From JBDRGC01 sp043818215 (lineage in GTDB: Bacteria > Chloroflexota > Anaerolineae > Anaerolineales > UBA11858), in contig JBDRGC010000189.1 of the NCBI GenBank assembly GCA_043818215.1, forward strand, positions 1 through 44,972: a stretch of 44,972 nucleotides of DNA. Reading direction: 5' to 3'. The notes under the pieces were generated by a model. That model worked only from the letters and a program-made list of their open reading frames with translations. It made no database searches and had not been told where the DNA came from. The translations under genes and the position numbers were made by a program. Position 1 is the stretch's first letter, and every line of letters begins with the position of its first letter. Positions 32,229 through 43,603 of this stretch are shown here, piece after piece.

Positions 32229-32983
32229 AATTGGTATTCGGTAAAGTTTGCATGGCTGTCAACTTGACCGGTTTCAATATTGACGGTTGCCAGGGGGATA
32301 TAAGTATTCATATCTGTAAAACAAGTCAGGTCGAATTTAGAAATGTTGACATCTCCAAATTTTAGATCACGATAGGGTTGGAGAATTTCCCGAATGACCT
32401 TCAACTGGCCCCCAGGAGGAGTCGCACAATAGGCCAAACTGATATGACCGGCAAAATTACGCACATCGACTTGGGTGGCCTGCTTAATTTGGCGTTCTAG
32501 GCGGAGCATTTTTTGGAGTTCCGATTCCTGCTTGAAGCGCACCAGAGCCGTGATGGTCGAGGTCAGCCCAATGCCGCGTACTTGCGCAGAGATGGCTTCC
32601 ATTTTCTGCCCCTGGGAAAACGCGTCATGGATTTGGGCACTAACGGTTTGTGCTTCACCCATTGTGCGCGGCACTGAACTGGCCGTGATATCACAAATTG
32701 TAATATGAAACGAAGCCGGTTCCAGGAAAGAGAAAACGTGCCCAACGCCGGCGCGCTTGAATTCGGCCTGAATTGTACTTTGCACCGCGCATAATTTTTG
32801 ATAAAGCCGGGTTTCTGGATCAACCCAGGCGATGCAGGTCAGCCCGTAAAATGGTTTGATCTCTCCACTGGGCGCGAATTTCAAGTTGGCAGGATCAATT
32901 TTTATACCGAATGCAGATTCCGTACTCGAAAGGATTTCTCGTTCTCGCAGCCTGTCTTCGTATTCGGTGAGTAGATTTGGCAT
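32207..32983 (-). CDS. 2H phosphoesterase-like protein (2'-5' RNA ligase fold)
   Basis: Encodes 258 aa from the ATG at 32983 (MPNLLTEYED). The frame stays open upstream, but that part is a dispersed repeat. Two H-x-(T/S) motifs mark the superfamily: SFHITICDI (about 131-139) and GHISLAYC (about 197-204). Such proteins hydrolyse cyclic phosphodiesters or ligate RNA; the substrate here is unknown. The last seven residues (LGVFHFI) come from MITE B. Joining the flanks across the target duplication gives an original end TEYQFC, so the insertion only altered the tail. It lies between GH38 and GH130 genes but need not share their job. Confidence 0.8.
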   Translation of the reverse strand: MPNLLTEYEDRLREREILSSTESAFGIKIDPANLKFAPSGEIKPFYGLTCIAWVDPETRLYQKLCAVQSTIQAEFKRAGVGHVFSFLEPASFHITICDITASSVPRTMGEAQTVSAQIHDAFSQGQKMEAISAQVRGIGLTSTITALVRFKQESELQKMLRLERQIKQATQVDVRNFAGHISLAYCATPPGGQLKVIREILQPYRDLKFGDVNISKFDLTCFTDMNTYIPLATVNIETGQVDSHANFTEYQLGVFHFI

Positions 32984-33012
32984 ACCTTTTCCACGCTCAC
33001 TACGGGCATAGA

Positions 33013-33110
33013 GCAACATTTTTCGGACACGGATTCCCACGGATTCCACGGATTTTTTTCTTTGTTATCACAGGGTATCCGTGTTCATCTGCGTAAATCC
33101 GTGTCCTATG
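33013..33110. repeat. ACGGATTCC inverted repeat
   Basis: TCGGACACGGATTCCCACGG ... AAATCCGTGTCC between the phosphoesterase and mannosidase genes; same family as 30472-30562. Confidence 0.65.
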
Positions 33111-33111
33111 C

Positions 33112-36381
<3,270 letters not shown>

Positions 36382-36390
36382 GAGTCACCA

Positions 36391-36425
36391 GAAAAGCCCC
36401 CAGGCGATACTGAACCTGGGGGCTT
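36391..36425 (-). terminator. Terminator after ABC transporter operon
   Basis: Perfect 11-bp stem AAGCCCCCAGG / CCTGGGGGCTT, loop 10 nt, then TTTTC on the minus strand. It separates the ABC ATPase (stop 36436) from the mannosidase start (36381), and probably allows partial read-through into the enzyme genes. Confidence 0.75.
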
Positions 36426-36435
36426 CGAAAGTGGA

Positions 36436-37527
36436 TTAATTCCCGATGATTAGACCTGTGTCCTTATCGAAATAGCGAATGGTGTCTTGTTTGAAGGCCA
36501 AATGCACGATTTCTCCGGGAAGCACTTTGGGTTCGGCTTCGGTGACGATTTTCACTATTTTTTCATCCAATTCGATAGCGACAACTTGATGCGACCCCTG
36601 CGGCTCGGAGACCAGACAGGGCGCCGAGAACAGGCTCTCGCCTTCAGGAACGAGGGAGATATTTTCAGGCCGGATGCCGAGTGTAAGCGTGTATTTACCG
36701 TGTTTTTTTAGGGAGGCTGCAACATCATCGGGCAAAGTCATGCTGAAATGCGGGTTGCTCAAAGATGATGTGCCATTTTGGGCGCCGAGTTCCACATCCA
36801 TGAAATTGGTGGGTGGGGTACCGATGAAGTCTGCCACGAACTGGGTAGCGCTGCGGTGATAAACATCGTCTGGCGTACCAATTTGCACGACTTCGCCATC
36901 CTTCATGATGACGATCCGGTCGGCCATACTCATAGCTTCTGACTGGTCGTGGGTGACGAAGACGGTAGTGGCATGGGTTTTTTCGTGGATGGCTTTTAAT
37001 TCTGTGCGCATCGAACCTCGCAGTTTGGCGTCCAGGTTCGAGAGCGGTTCATCCATAAGGAAAACATCTGGATAAACTGCGATGGCTCGGGCCACGGCAA
37101 CCCGCTGTTGTTGACCTCCCGAAAGCTGCGCTGGATAACGTTCGAGCAGCATGTCGATTTTTACCAGGCCAGCCGCCTCTTTGACGATTTTGTCGATTTC
37201 GGCTTTGGACTTTCTTTTGAGCTTCAATGCGTAGGCGATATTGTCGTAAACCGTCATGTGCGGCCAGACAGCATAGTTTTGGAAGATCATGCTAATGTTG
37301 CGCTTACGCGGCGGCAGGTCGGTGACATCTCGGTCACCTATGAAGATACGACCACCCGTCACCTCCTCCAGCCCAGCCACCATTCTCATGGCGGTAGTTT
37401 TCCCACAACCGGAGGGGCCAAGCAAAACGAGAAACTCTCTATCCTGCACTTCGAGATTAAAATTCTTTACGGCGATTACTTTCTTGCCAAATTGTTTTGT
37501 GACATTTTCGAGTGTAAGAGTTGCCAT
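36436..37527 (-). CDS. Sugar ABC transporter ATP-binding protein (MalK/UgpC type)
   Basis: Encodes 363 aa. Walker A GPSGCGKTT (about 37-45), Q-loop NYAVWPHMTV, signature LSGGQQQRVAVARA (about 134-147), Walker B VFLMDEPLSNLD (about 154-165), switch HDQSEAM and a C-terminal TOBE/regulatory domain, as in carbohydrate importers. AGGAG is 7 nt before the second of two adjacent ATGs, so that one is chosen; the first (37530) is only 4 nt away. Energises the two permeases encoded just upstream; 10 bp separate it from the second permease gene. Confidence 0.92.
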   Translation of the reverse strand: MATLTLENVTKQFGKKVIAVKNFNLEVQDREFLVLLGPSGCGKTTAMRMVAGLEEVTGGRIFIGDRDVTDLPPRKRNISMIFQNYAVWPHMTVYDNIAYALKLKRKSKAEIDKIVKEAAGLVKIDMLLERYPAQLSGGQQQRVAVARAIAVYPDVFLMDEPLSNLDAKLRGSMRTELKAIHEKTHATTVFVTHDQSEAMSMADRIVIMKDGEVVQIGTPDDVYHRSATQFVADFIGTPPTNFMDVELGAQNGTSSLSNPHFSMTLPDDVAASLKKHGKYTLTLGIRPENISLVPEGESLFSAPCLVSEPQGSHQVVAIELDEKIVKIVTEAEPKVLPGEIVHLAFKQDTIRYFDKDTGLIIGN

Positions 37528-37537
37528 CATAATTCTC

Positions 37538-38605
37538 CTAAACGGTGACTCCGCCCCACATTTGATTGATGTATTTTCTAATAAAGAAGGTGAATATTAC
37601 TGCTGGCAGGGCCATTACCATACCGCCTGCGGCTGCCAAGTTCACCTGCCCAACAGCACCAAGCACCGTTTGATAGACAATGACGGAAAAGGTGGGATTG
37701 AATGTTGTCAAGATAATCGCAGATACCGTTTCGTTCCAGGCTCCCAAAAACGCGTACATAGCTGCGGCTGCCAATCCAGGGAACGCCAGCGGGAGGGTGA
37801 TGCGAAAAAATGCTTGTAACTTAGTGGCGCCGAAAACCTGGGCGGCCTCTTCCAGTGAGACGGGGATTCCCATGAAAATGCTGGCTGTGATCCAGACAGT
37901 GATCGCAATTGACCCGACGGAATAGACCAGGGATAACCCAATAGGTTGGTCGTAGAATCCCATATTAGCCAGGATGATGACCATAGGCAGCGCAATGGCT
38001 ACGCCTGGAAACATTCTGACGAAGAGCACGCTAAATTTTAGAGCATTTCGTCCTTTGAAGATATATCTGGCGAAAGCATAACCTGCCATACCACCAATGG
38101 ATAGAGAGATCAGTATGGTCATAGCGCAAATCTGAAGGCTTCTCATCAAAGCAGGTATGGCCTGGCCAGTTCCGGCTACCCTGAAAAAAGTTTGGTAGTT
38201 GGAGAGGAGATTTTTGTTGTGTGAGAAATAAACTACATCCTGGGTATCGAGTTTGGCGATCTCCAGCTCGATTTCTTCAATTGTCATAGGCGTAGCCAAT
38301 TGATATCTCATGTATTCAGATATTTTCTGTAGATCACTTGTATCCTGCACGCTCTTGTATTCTCCATGTACTCTATCGTAAACGCTGAGCAAGTAGCCTC
38401 GTTCACCGCGAGTGAACATTAATTCAGTTTTTAGCGCTGGCAATAGAGGCAGGGGGAAGCTATACGCTTCTCTGATAGATAGGAACGACAATGAAACAAT
38501 GAAGAAGACGGGCAGCAAGAATGCAATCGCGATGCCGCTGATAAAGATGTAGAATGTGGTTGTTTTGGCAAGCTTGAAAATATTAATCTGTTTCATGTTC
38601 GTCAT
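37538..38605 (-). CDS. Sugar ABC transporter permease (MalG type)
   Basis: Encodes 355 aa. Six membrane segments, with an unusually long external stretch after the first (about 45-165). The cytoplasmic EAA loop SLEEAAQVFGATKLQAFFRI docks the ATPase. Its ATG overlaps the stop of the first permease (ATGA), with GGAGGAA inside that gene: coupled translation. Ends IRKYINQMWGGVTV. Confidence 0.9.
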   Translation of the reverse strand: MTNMKQINIFKLAKTTTFYIFISGIAIAFLLPVFFIVSLSFLSIREAYSFPLPLLPALKTELMFTRGERGYLLSVYDRVHGEYKSVQDTSDLQKISEYMRYQLATPMTIEEIELEIAKLDTQDVVYFSHNKNLLSNYQTFFRVAGTGQAIPALMRSLQICAMTILISLSIGGMAGYAFARYIFKGRNALKFSVLFVRMFPGVAIALPMVIILANMGFYDQPIGLSLVYSVGSIAITVWITASIFMGIPVSLEEAAQVFGATKLQAFFRITLPLAFPGLAAAAMYAFLGAWNETVSAIILTTFNPTFSVIVYQTVLGAVGQVNLAAAGGMVMALPAVIFTFFIRKYINQMWGGVTV

Positions 38606-39504
38606 GCCGATTCCTCCACGTCCCGCTTGAATGCCCCCGATACTTGGAGATAGGCAAAGGCCACCAAAGACACAATGACTGAAACAATGATCGAGTATCC
38701 CATCGCCATTTGATAGCTGATGTCTAAGCCTCTTACTTCTTTGTGATAGAAAACAATTCTTTCAACCAGAATTGGCATTCGAGAGAATCCAAGCAAGAAG
38801 ACCACAATCAGCCATATCTGGATCGCTGAAATAATCCTTAATATCATCGCTGTTTGTATCGTCGGTTTGAGCATAGGAAGCGTGATTTTCCTTAAAACAG
38901 TGATGAAACCTCCCCCGAAAACAAAGCCAGCTTCTTGGGTTTCTTCTGGTATGTTTTGCAGCCCTGCCAGCAAGATAATCATTACCGATGGAATGACTTG
39001 CCAGGCATCGATGAAAATCACTATTGCCAGCAAGGTATACTCAGAGCCTGCCAGCCAATAGATTTTCTCGCCCTCTGCAAGTATCCCAAGATAATATAAT
39101 AGACTATTCATCCACCCGTGTGCGGTCAACCCTGTGATCCACATAGCTCCTGCTGCGGCTGCTGGGAGTGCCATAGGGATCATGGCCAGGAACAAGAATA
39201 TTCCTGAGCCGGCGAATTTTCTGTTGATGATTAATGCCAGGAACAATGCTAAAATAAATTCAAGAGTAACAGAAAAAACAACGAGTATGGCCGTATTTCT
39301 TATTGCAGGAAGGAAGGCTTCGTCGTTGAAGACCATCGCAAAATTTTGAAGCGTAAAGTAGCCGCTGGCATCCGTAAAACCTCCGATGACGGAGACGAGC
39401 ACCGGCCGAAACCAGAAGGCGGCGTAATAAAGAACGACGGGAAGAATGAGTAAGTAGGGAATTGCTTTTCCCCAGATATGTCTAAGTGTTTTTGTTGTTA
39501 CCAT
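38602..39504 (-). CDS. Sugar ABC transporter permease (MalF type)
   Basis: Encodes 300 aa. ATG at 39504 is chosen with AAAAGG 8 nt upstream; a GTG three codons earlier overlaps that site. Six predicted membrane segments and the EAA motif EETQEAGFVFGGG followed by ITLPMLKPT. Forms the channel with the next-encoded permease. It is separated from the binding-protein gene by about 105 bp holding a hairpin. Confidence 0.9.
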   Translation of the reverse strand: MVTTKTLRHIWGKAIPYLLILPVVLYYAAFWFRPVLVSVIGGFTDASGYFTLQNFAMVFNDEAFLPAIRNTAILVVFSVTLEFILALFLALIINRKFAGSGIFLFLAMIPMALPAAAAGAMWITGLTAHGWMNSLLYYLGILAEGEKIYWLAGSEYTLLAIVIFIDAWQVIPSVMIILLAGLQNIPEETQEAGFVFGGGFITVLRKITLPMLKPTIQTAMILRIISAIQIWLIVVFLLGFSRMPILVERIVFYHKEVRGLDISYQMAMGYSIIVSVIVSLVAFAYLQVSGAFKRDVEESA

Positions 39505-39537
39505 AGCCGACACCTTTTGTGCTCAACTTTCGAAATA

Positions 39538-39568
39538 GGGCCGGGAAAGGAAATCCCCTTCCCGGCTC
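39538..39568 (-). other. Intercistronic hairpin after binding-protein gene
   Basis: GAGCCGGGAA / TTCCCGGCCC stem (one G-T pair), loop 11 nt, no T-run. Such hairpins after binding-protein genes usually protect the upstream mRNA and lower permease expression. Confidence 0.6.
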
Positions 39569-39610
39569 TATCATATAGTATGAACAGAAGACTAGCTGCG
39601 CATTAGTGGG

Positions 39611-40987
39611 CTATTCTGATTCTAGTAGTAGACCATCAATACATGCTTGAGCGGTATCTAGTCGTTCTTGGGTGACGTCAAGGCCAGGTAAGATCGTGTC
39701 TTCAAAGACATCGTCGAAACATTGCTTGACAGCGCCCCAGTCCTGATACAGGTATCCGGGAACGCCGGAGACAACGCCATTTTCAAGAACCAATACGGCC
39801 ATGTTGATGACTTCATCAATGGCTTCGTCGCCCAAGTAGTCCATAGCTTCAAGCACGGGCGGAATGAAGCCGCCGGTGCCCTTAGCAATCTTCACCTGGA
39901 TATCGGGGCGGGTCAGGTACTCGAGGAACGCCACTGCCAGATCGTAGTTCGGAGCGCCCTTCAAGATGGCGTATCCGCTGACACCCGCGATGGTGCCGAT
40001 CCCTGCCGGGCCGCCGGGGGCTGGGGCCAGGGTGTACTGGGTTGGATTGGAGTCGTAAACCTGTCCAGCGCGGGCATTGTGGAACACAGTCAGCCAGGAT
40101 TCTTCGCGCATCATCGGGTCGACGCAGGAGTCGATGTTCAAGACGGTGGGCACGAAACCGTCCGCCTTACCAATGGTCTCCCAGATACCCCAAGCTGAAG
40201 CCGCAGCTTCAGAGTTGGCATCGGGGAAGGCAGCACCGTAGGACAGCGCCGAGCCGCCGAACTGGTAGACCCAGGATTTCATGGGGATACCGGTGATGCA
40301 GACTTTACCTTCGCCTTCACCTTCGGCGATATTGACGGCCCATTGTGCATACTGTTCCCAGGTAATGGCACTCATGTCCACGCCATCGGGAACGTAGGGC
40401 AGCGCGTTGTTGTTGGCCAGCAGCAGGTAAACGTCTGCGCCTACAGGTAAGAAGTACTGCTGCCCATCACGGTTTGTGTCACTCTCGAAGGCGGGGCTGA
40501 AGTGCCGATCGTCCCAGCTTGCCACGATGTCGGTCAGATCTTCAACATAGTCAGCATCGAGCCAGTCGGGCATCTTGCCGTTGTGAGCGCAGATGATATC
40601 GGTGGTGACGTGGTTAGTTGTTTGCTGGATTTCAGCTCTTTCGAGTTGGGAGTCATCATCCAAGATTTGGAAGTTGATGGATACGCCATGTTCTTCCTCG
40701 AAAGGCTTGATGATCTCGTTGATGAAATACTCTTGCTCGCGGGGCGGGCTGAATAAGCGGGAGGTGAAGACCAGCGTCTTGGTGGCTACTTCCACTTCGA
40801 CTTCCTTGACGACTTCAACTTCCTTCTCTACCTCTACCTCGACCTCTACGGTCTCGATAATGGTCTCGCCTTCTTTCTCAACGACCACGGTTTCGATAAT
40901 CGTTTCAGTAATCGTTTCAGGCTGGCATGCGGTAAGCAATACGGCTGCCAGAAGGGCGATAAGCATCAAAATTGAAAGTTTCTTCAT
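39611..40987 (-). CDS. Sugar-binding lipoprotein of ABC importer
   Basis: Encodes 458 aa; ATG (MKKLSILML) with AGGAG 7-8 nt upstream. The frame continues 51 codons further upstream without a usable start. Lipoprotein signal with lipobox LLTAC, then a Val/Glu-rich linker (ETVEVEVEVEKEVEVVKEVE) typical of Chloroflexi binding proteins, then an extracellular solute-binding family 1 domain. The linker probably holds the domain away from the membrane. Ligand is probably the mannose/glucose-containing solute used by the locus (inference). Confidence 0.9.
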   Translation of the reverse strand: MKKLSILMLIALLAAVLLTACQPETITETIIETVVVEKEGETIIETVEVEVEVEKEVEVVKEVEVEVATKTLVFTSRLFSPPREQEYFINEIIKPFEEEHGVSINFQILDDDSQLERAEIQQTTNHVTTDIICAHNGKMPDWLDADYVEDLTDIVASWDDRHFSPAFESDTNRDGQQYFLPVGADVYLLLANNNALPYVPDGVDMSAITWEQYAQWAVNIAEGEGEGKVCITGIPMKSWVYQFGGSALSYGAAFPDANSEAAASAWGIWETIGKADGFVPTVLNIDSCVDPMMREESWLTVFHNARAGQVYDSNPTQYTLAPAPGGPAGIGTIAGVSGYAILKGAPNYDLAVAFLEYLTRPDIQVKIAKGTGGFIPPVLEAMDYLGDEAIDEVINMAVLVLENGVVSGVPGYLYQDWGAVKQCFDDVFEDTILPGLDVTQERLDTAQACIDGLLLESE

Positions 40988-41093
40988 GTTTCTATCTCCT
41001 ATATCACTAAAGTACTTGTTTTTATGGTTCGATTTTGAACGGTAATTATTGTTGATATTAGTATAGAAATTCCAATAGCACCTCCTTTTTACA

Positions 41094-42122
41094 CTAAGGC
41101 GTTTCAACCAGTTGACCTCCACAAGATTGTCGGATGACAAGTGAAGGCATTAATATAATTTGCTCCTCTTCTAAAAATTCCCCCTGTATACGTTTGATGA
41201 GCATTTCGCAAACCATTCTCCCGATTTTGTAAACGGGTTGGTGAACCGTTGTCAAAGGGGGATGGGAGTGCTCTGCCATTGGGGTATCGTCGAACCCGGT
41301 AATTGCAATATCTTGCCCCACCCGAAGACCCTTTTCTTGGGCAGCGCTAATGGCCCCAATTGCCATAAGATCGTTGCTGGCCACGATTGCATCAGGAGGC
41401 TCAGGTAAATCGAGGAGAATATTGGCTTGAGCGTAACCACCATTTTGGGTGAGATCGCCAATAACAATCAGATGATCATCTTGTGGCAGATTGTTGGCGC
41501 TTAGTCCGTCAAGAAATCCCTTTAAACGGAATTCTGCAAACATTAGATTTTCGGGAGCAGCAAGATAGCTGAAGCGTTCGAAACCTCGTTCGGCCAGGTG
41601 ATCCACCATCAGGCGCATGCCAATTTCACTGTCTTCGTCAACATAGGGAAAATTACAGGGGCTTTGTGTCCTACCGAATGCTACGAAAGGGAATTCTGCT
41701 TTGCAAAGATATTCGATCCGGGCATCTTTGCAACGGGTGCGGACGATGATGAAGCCATCAACCCTGCGGCCTTCCACTAATTTTTTATAGGCATCGAGTT
41801 CTTGTTCTCCCGGCGGTTGGGTAGAAACTAACAGGTCGTATCCCATTTCGGCGGCCTGGTTGCCAATACCAGCCAATATTTCACTGAAATATGGATCTGA
41901 AAACCGAGGGCCAAACGTGGGCAGGACAAAACCGATAGTGTCGGTTCTTTGCTTTTGCAACCGTTGGGCTAAGATATTAGGGGTGTAGCCCAGTTCATCA
42001 GCCAAGCGGCGAACCATCGCTTTGGTTTCAGGGCTGACATCGTTGTAACCATGCAAAGCGCGTGAAACTGTGGTTACAGATTTTCCCACCTTTTTAGAGA
42101 TGTCTCTGAGAGTTACAGCCAC
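41094..42122 (-). CDS. LacI-family regulator of the sugar operon
   Basis: Encodes 342 aa from a GTG (MAVTLRDISKK) with GAGGAAA upstream. N-terminal helix-turn-helix (VTLRDISKKVGKSVTTVSRAL) and hinge (NILAQRLQ), then a periplasmic-binding-like sensor domain (TIGFVLPTF ... ITGFDDTPMAEHSHPPLTTV). First gene of the importer operon, 106 bp before the binding-protein gene. Two palindromic operators overlap its own promoter, so it represses itself and the operon; the inducer is probably the imported sugar. Confidence 0.9.
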   Translation of the reverse strand: MAVTLRDISKKVGKSVTTVSRALHGYNDVSPETKAMVRRLADELGYTPNILAQRLQKQRTDTIGFVLPTFGPRFSDPYFSEILAGIGNQAAEMGYDLLVSTQPPGEQELDAYKKLVEGRRVDGFIIVRTRCKDARIEYLCKAEFPFVAFGRTQSPCNFPYVDEDSEIGMRLMVDHLAERGFERFSYLAAPENLMFAEFRLKGFLDGLSANNLPQDDHLIVIGDLTQNGGYAQANILLDLPEPPDAIVASNDLMAIGAISAAQEKGLRVGQDIAITGFDDTPMAEHSHPPLTTVHQPVYKIGRMVCEMLIKRIQGEFLEEEQIILMPSLVIRQSCGGQLVETP

Positions 42123-42180
42123 AGCATTTCCTCGAAAAGTGACTTGCAGATTAGTGTGGAAGTTTGATTATCGCTCTAAA

Positions 42181-42198
42181 AACCAAAACGTTTTGGTT
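42181..42198. promoter_or_regulatory. LacI operator O1
   Basis: Perfect 18-bp palindrome AACCAAAACGTTTTGGTT with the central CpG usual in LacI/GalR operators. It covers the predicted transcription start (about 42199) of the LacI operon. Confidence 0.85.
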
Positions 42199-42205
42199 AA
42201 GAAAC

Positions 42206-42234
42206 ATTGTAAACCAAAACGTTTTGGGAGTCAA
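42206..42234 (-). promoter_or_regulatory. Promoter of LacI-ABC operon
   Basis: On the minus strand TTGACT, 17-bp spacer, TACAAT: both boxes 5/6. Operator O2 lies in the spacer and O1 just downstream. Confidence 0.8.
42214..42227. promoter_or_regulatory. LacI operator O2
   Basis: CCAAAACGTTTTGG, the same 14-bp core as O1, centred 31 bp away (about three helical turns), between the -35 and -10 boxes. Confidence 0.85.
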
Positions 42235-42235
42235 G

Positions 42236-42299
42236 GAAAGAATCCCCCGACAGAAGAATCCCCCAGGAAAGAATCCCCCGACAGAAGAATCCCCCGATA
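42236..42299. repeat. GAATCCCCC tandem repeat
   Basis: Four AGAATCCCCC words arranged as two near-identical copies of about 34 bp with GACAG spacers. It lies between the operator region and the next gene. Confidence 0.7.
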
Positions 42300-42307
42300 G
42301 GCTGAAG

Positions 42308-42979
42308 TTACACGGGTTGAATGCAGTCTGATGTGTCGTTACTGGGGCTGTTGACCAGCCTCGATACCGGGTAAGCCTCCATTCCCTCCGATGGGTAGGG
42401 CTGGAGAATGTGTTGCAATTGCCGAGGGGTTTTATCAGCCGGGTCAAGCCAGAGTTCGTAGGCGGATTCCGGCAAAATGACCGGCATCCGATTATGGATG
42501 GATTTCATCAACTCGTTGGGTTCAGTGGTGATTATGGTAGTCGAGAGTATCTGTGACCCATCCGGGGAGTGCCAGTCTTCCCAAAGCCCGGCAAAGGCGA
42601 AGGGGGAGCCTGATTTGAGACGAATGTAGTTTGGGATTTTGATTTTACTCCCCGTGACCTTTTGCCACTCGTAGAACCCATCTGCCAAAATCAGGCAGCG
42701 CCGCCGCCGGTAAGCTGACCGAAAAGATGGTTTCTCTGCCAGCGTCTCCGACCGGGCGTTGATCATCCGGCTGCCGATGGAGGGATCTTTGGCCCAAAAT
42801 GGCACCAACCCCCAGGTGAAGAAATCCAGTTTATTTTCCCCATTATTAGTCACTACTGGTACGCCCTGTGTCGGGGCAATATTGTAGCGCGGTGAGAAAT
42901 CCGCATTCCCAAAATTTACCCAACAGAAAGCTTCTTTCAAATCTGCCGGGTCTATGGTCAATGTGAAACGTCCACACAT
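42308..42979 (-). CDS. yedK: HMCES/YedK-type protein (SOS response-associated peptidase family)
   Basis: Encodes 223 aa. The start is fixed at MCGRFTL: the Cys after the initiator Met is the catalytic residue that crosslinks abasic sites, and GGAGGAA lies upstream. Family motifs: RYNIAPTQ (about 31-38), WGLVPFWAKD, INARSET, RCLILADGFYEWQK (Glu) and IHNRMPVIL (His). Acts in the cytoplasm, shielding abasic sites in single-stranded DNA. No SOS box was identified. Stands alone between the LacI locus and the tRNA gene. Confidence 0.92.
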   Translation of the reverse strand: MCGRFTLTIDPADLKEAFCWVNFGNADFSPRYNIAPTQGVPVVTNNGENKLDFFTWGLVPFWAKDPSIGSRMINARSETLAEKPSFRSAYRRRRCLILADGFYEWQKVTGSKIKIPNYIRLKSGSPFAFAGLWEDWHSPDGSQILSTTIITTEPNELMKSIHNRMPVILPESAYELWLDPADKTPRQLQHILQPYPSEGMEAYPVSRLVNSPSNDTSDCIQPV

Positions 42980-43040
42980 ATTTGTTTCCTCCAGTTGTTT
43001 CTCACTCTTAAATCGCAATATCGCAAAAGTCGCACATTAT

Positions 43041-43253
43041 CTGATGGAAGACCGATGGAAGACCGAAGACCGAAGACGGCAGACGGCAGACGGCAGACCG
43101 CAGACCGCTGAAATCGGGCAATTGGGGACTGTTTCACATTGCTGTGCGTGTCTCTGTCGTTGCGTTCCCGCAGGGGAGCGGTCGGCAGTCGGCGGTCGGC
43201 GGTCGGCAGTCGGTAGTCGGAAGTCAGCGGTCGGTGGTCGGCTGTCAGCTGTC
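43041..43253. repeat. GACGGCAGACC / CGGTCGGCAGTC low-complexity arrays
   Basis: About 43041-43108 has GACCGAAGACGGCAGACGG words; 43178-43253 has GGTCGGCAGTCGGCGGTCGG words. The words are roughly complementary, so the two arrays could pair. The same words occur in the GH38 gene (33391-33495) and at 24164-24197. Confidence 0.65.
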
Positions 43254-43273
43254 GACCGTACCGCCCTAAATCA

Positions 43274-43304
43274 AACCGCCAACGCTAATTTCGCGTTGGC
43301 GGTT
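43274..43304 (-). terminator. Terminator of tRNA-Pro
   Basis: Perfect 12-bp stem AACCGCCAACGC / GCGTTGGCGGTT, loop 7 nt, followed by TGATTT on the minus strand, 6 nt after the tRNA 3' end. Confidence 0.7.
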
Positions 43305-43310
43305 GTGTTG

Positions 43311-43385
43311 TCGGGATGGAGGGATTCGAACCCACGACCTCGCCGACCCGAACGGCGCGCGCTAGCCGGACTGCGCCACATCCCG
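43311..43385 (-). tRNA. tRNA-Pro(CGG)
   Basis: 75 nt on the minus strand. Acceptor CGGGATG/CATCCCG with discriminator A. D stem GCGC/GCGC. Anticodon stem CGCCG/CGGCG around loop TTCGGGT, giving anticodon CGG. T-loop TTCGAAT with a 5-bp stem containing one T-T mismatch. The C1-G72 pair and A73 are proline identity features. CCA is not encoded. Confidence 0.93.
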
Positions 43386-43396
43386 ATATGGTATAG

Positions 43397-43425
43397 ATTA
43401 TAACGTACCCCCCCAACTTTGACAA
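43397..43425 (-). promoter_or_regulatory. Promoter of tRNA-Pro
   Basis: Minus strand TTGTCA, 17-bp spacer with seven G in a row, TATAAT (perfect). Start predicted about 5 nt before the tRNA. Confidence 0.75.
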
Positions 43426-43450
43426 CCTGATATTCAAAACCTGATATTCA

Positions 43451-43481
43451 AAACAAAACCGCCGAGCAGGTAACCCGGCGG
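43451..43481 (-). terminator. Terminator of SRP RNA
   Basis: CCGCCG / CGGCGG stem with TTTTGTTT following on the minus strand. It overlaps the 3' end of the SRP RNA. Confidence 0.6.
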
Positions 43482-43571
43482 CACCCAGAGTGACCTCCTT
43501 AGTGCTGCTGCCTCTCGGCCCTGACACGGTTCGAAGGTTTCTGCCGCGCCGGACCCGCCCAGCGGTCGGCC
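43459..43571 (-). ncRNA. ffs: Signal recognition particle RNA (small bacterial type)
   Basis: About 113 nt on the minus strand. The conserved domain IV is recognisable: GTGTCAGGGCCGAGAGGCAG followed by CAGCACT, with a GNRA tetraloop (GAGA) and the asymmetric AGCAGC side. The outer ends pair (GCCGA ... TCGGC; GCGGCA ... TGCCGC) into the usual long rod. It has its own promoter and terminator. It binds Ffh and directs membrane protein insertion. Confidence 0.88.
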
Positions 43572-43574
43572 TGA

Positions 43575-43603
43575 AGGATACCTCAGGAGCAGAGGCCTGT
43601 CAA
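43575..43603 (-). promoter_or_regulatory. Promoter of SRP RNA
   Basis: Minus strand TTGACA (consensus), 17 bp, TATCCT. The -35 box overlaps the TGA stop of the small membrane protein gene. Confidence 0.7.

Noticed and set aside
41070..41092. Strong Shine-Dalgarno (AAAAAGGAGGTGC) on the minus strand between LacI and binding-protein genes
   Set aside because: The only start after it (TTG) gives a four-codon frame; the binding protein clearly starts at 40987 with its own site. Possibly a relic leader, but nothing more can be supported.
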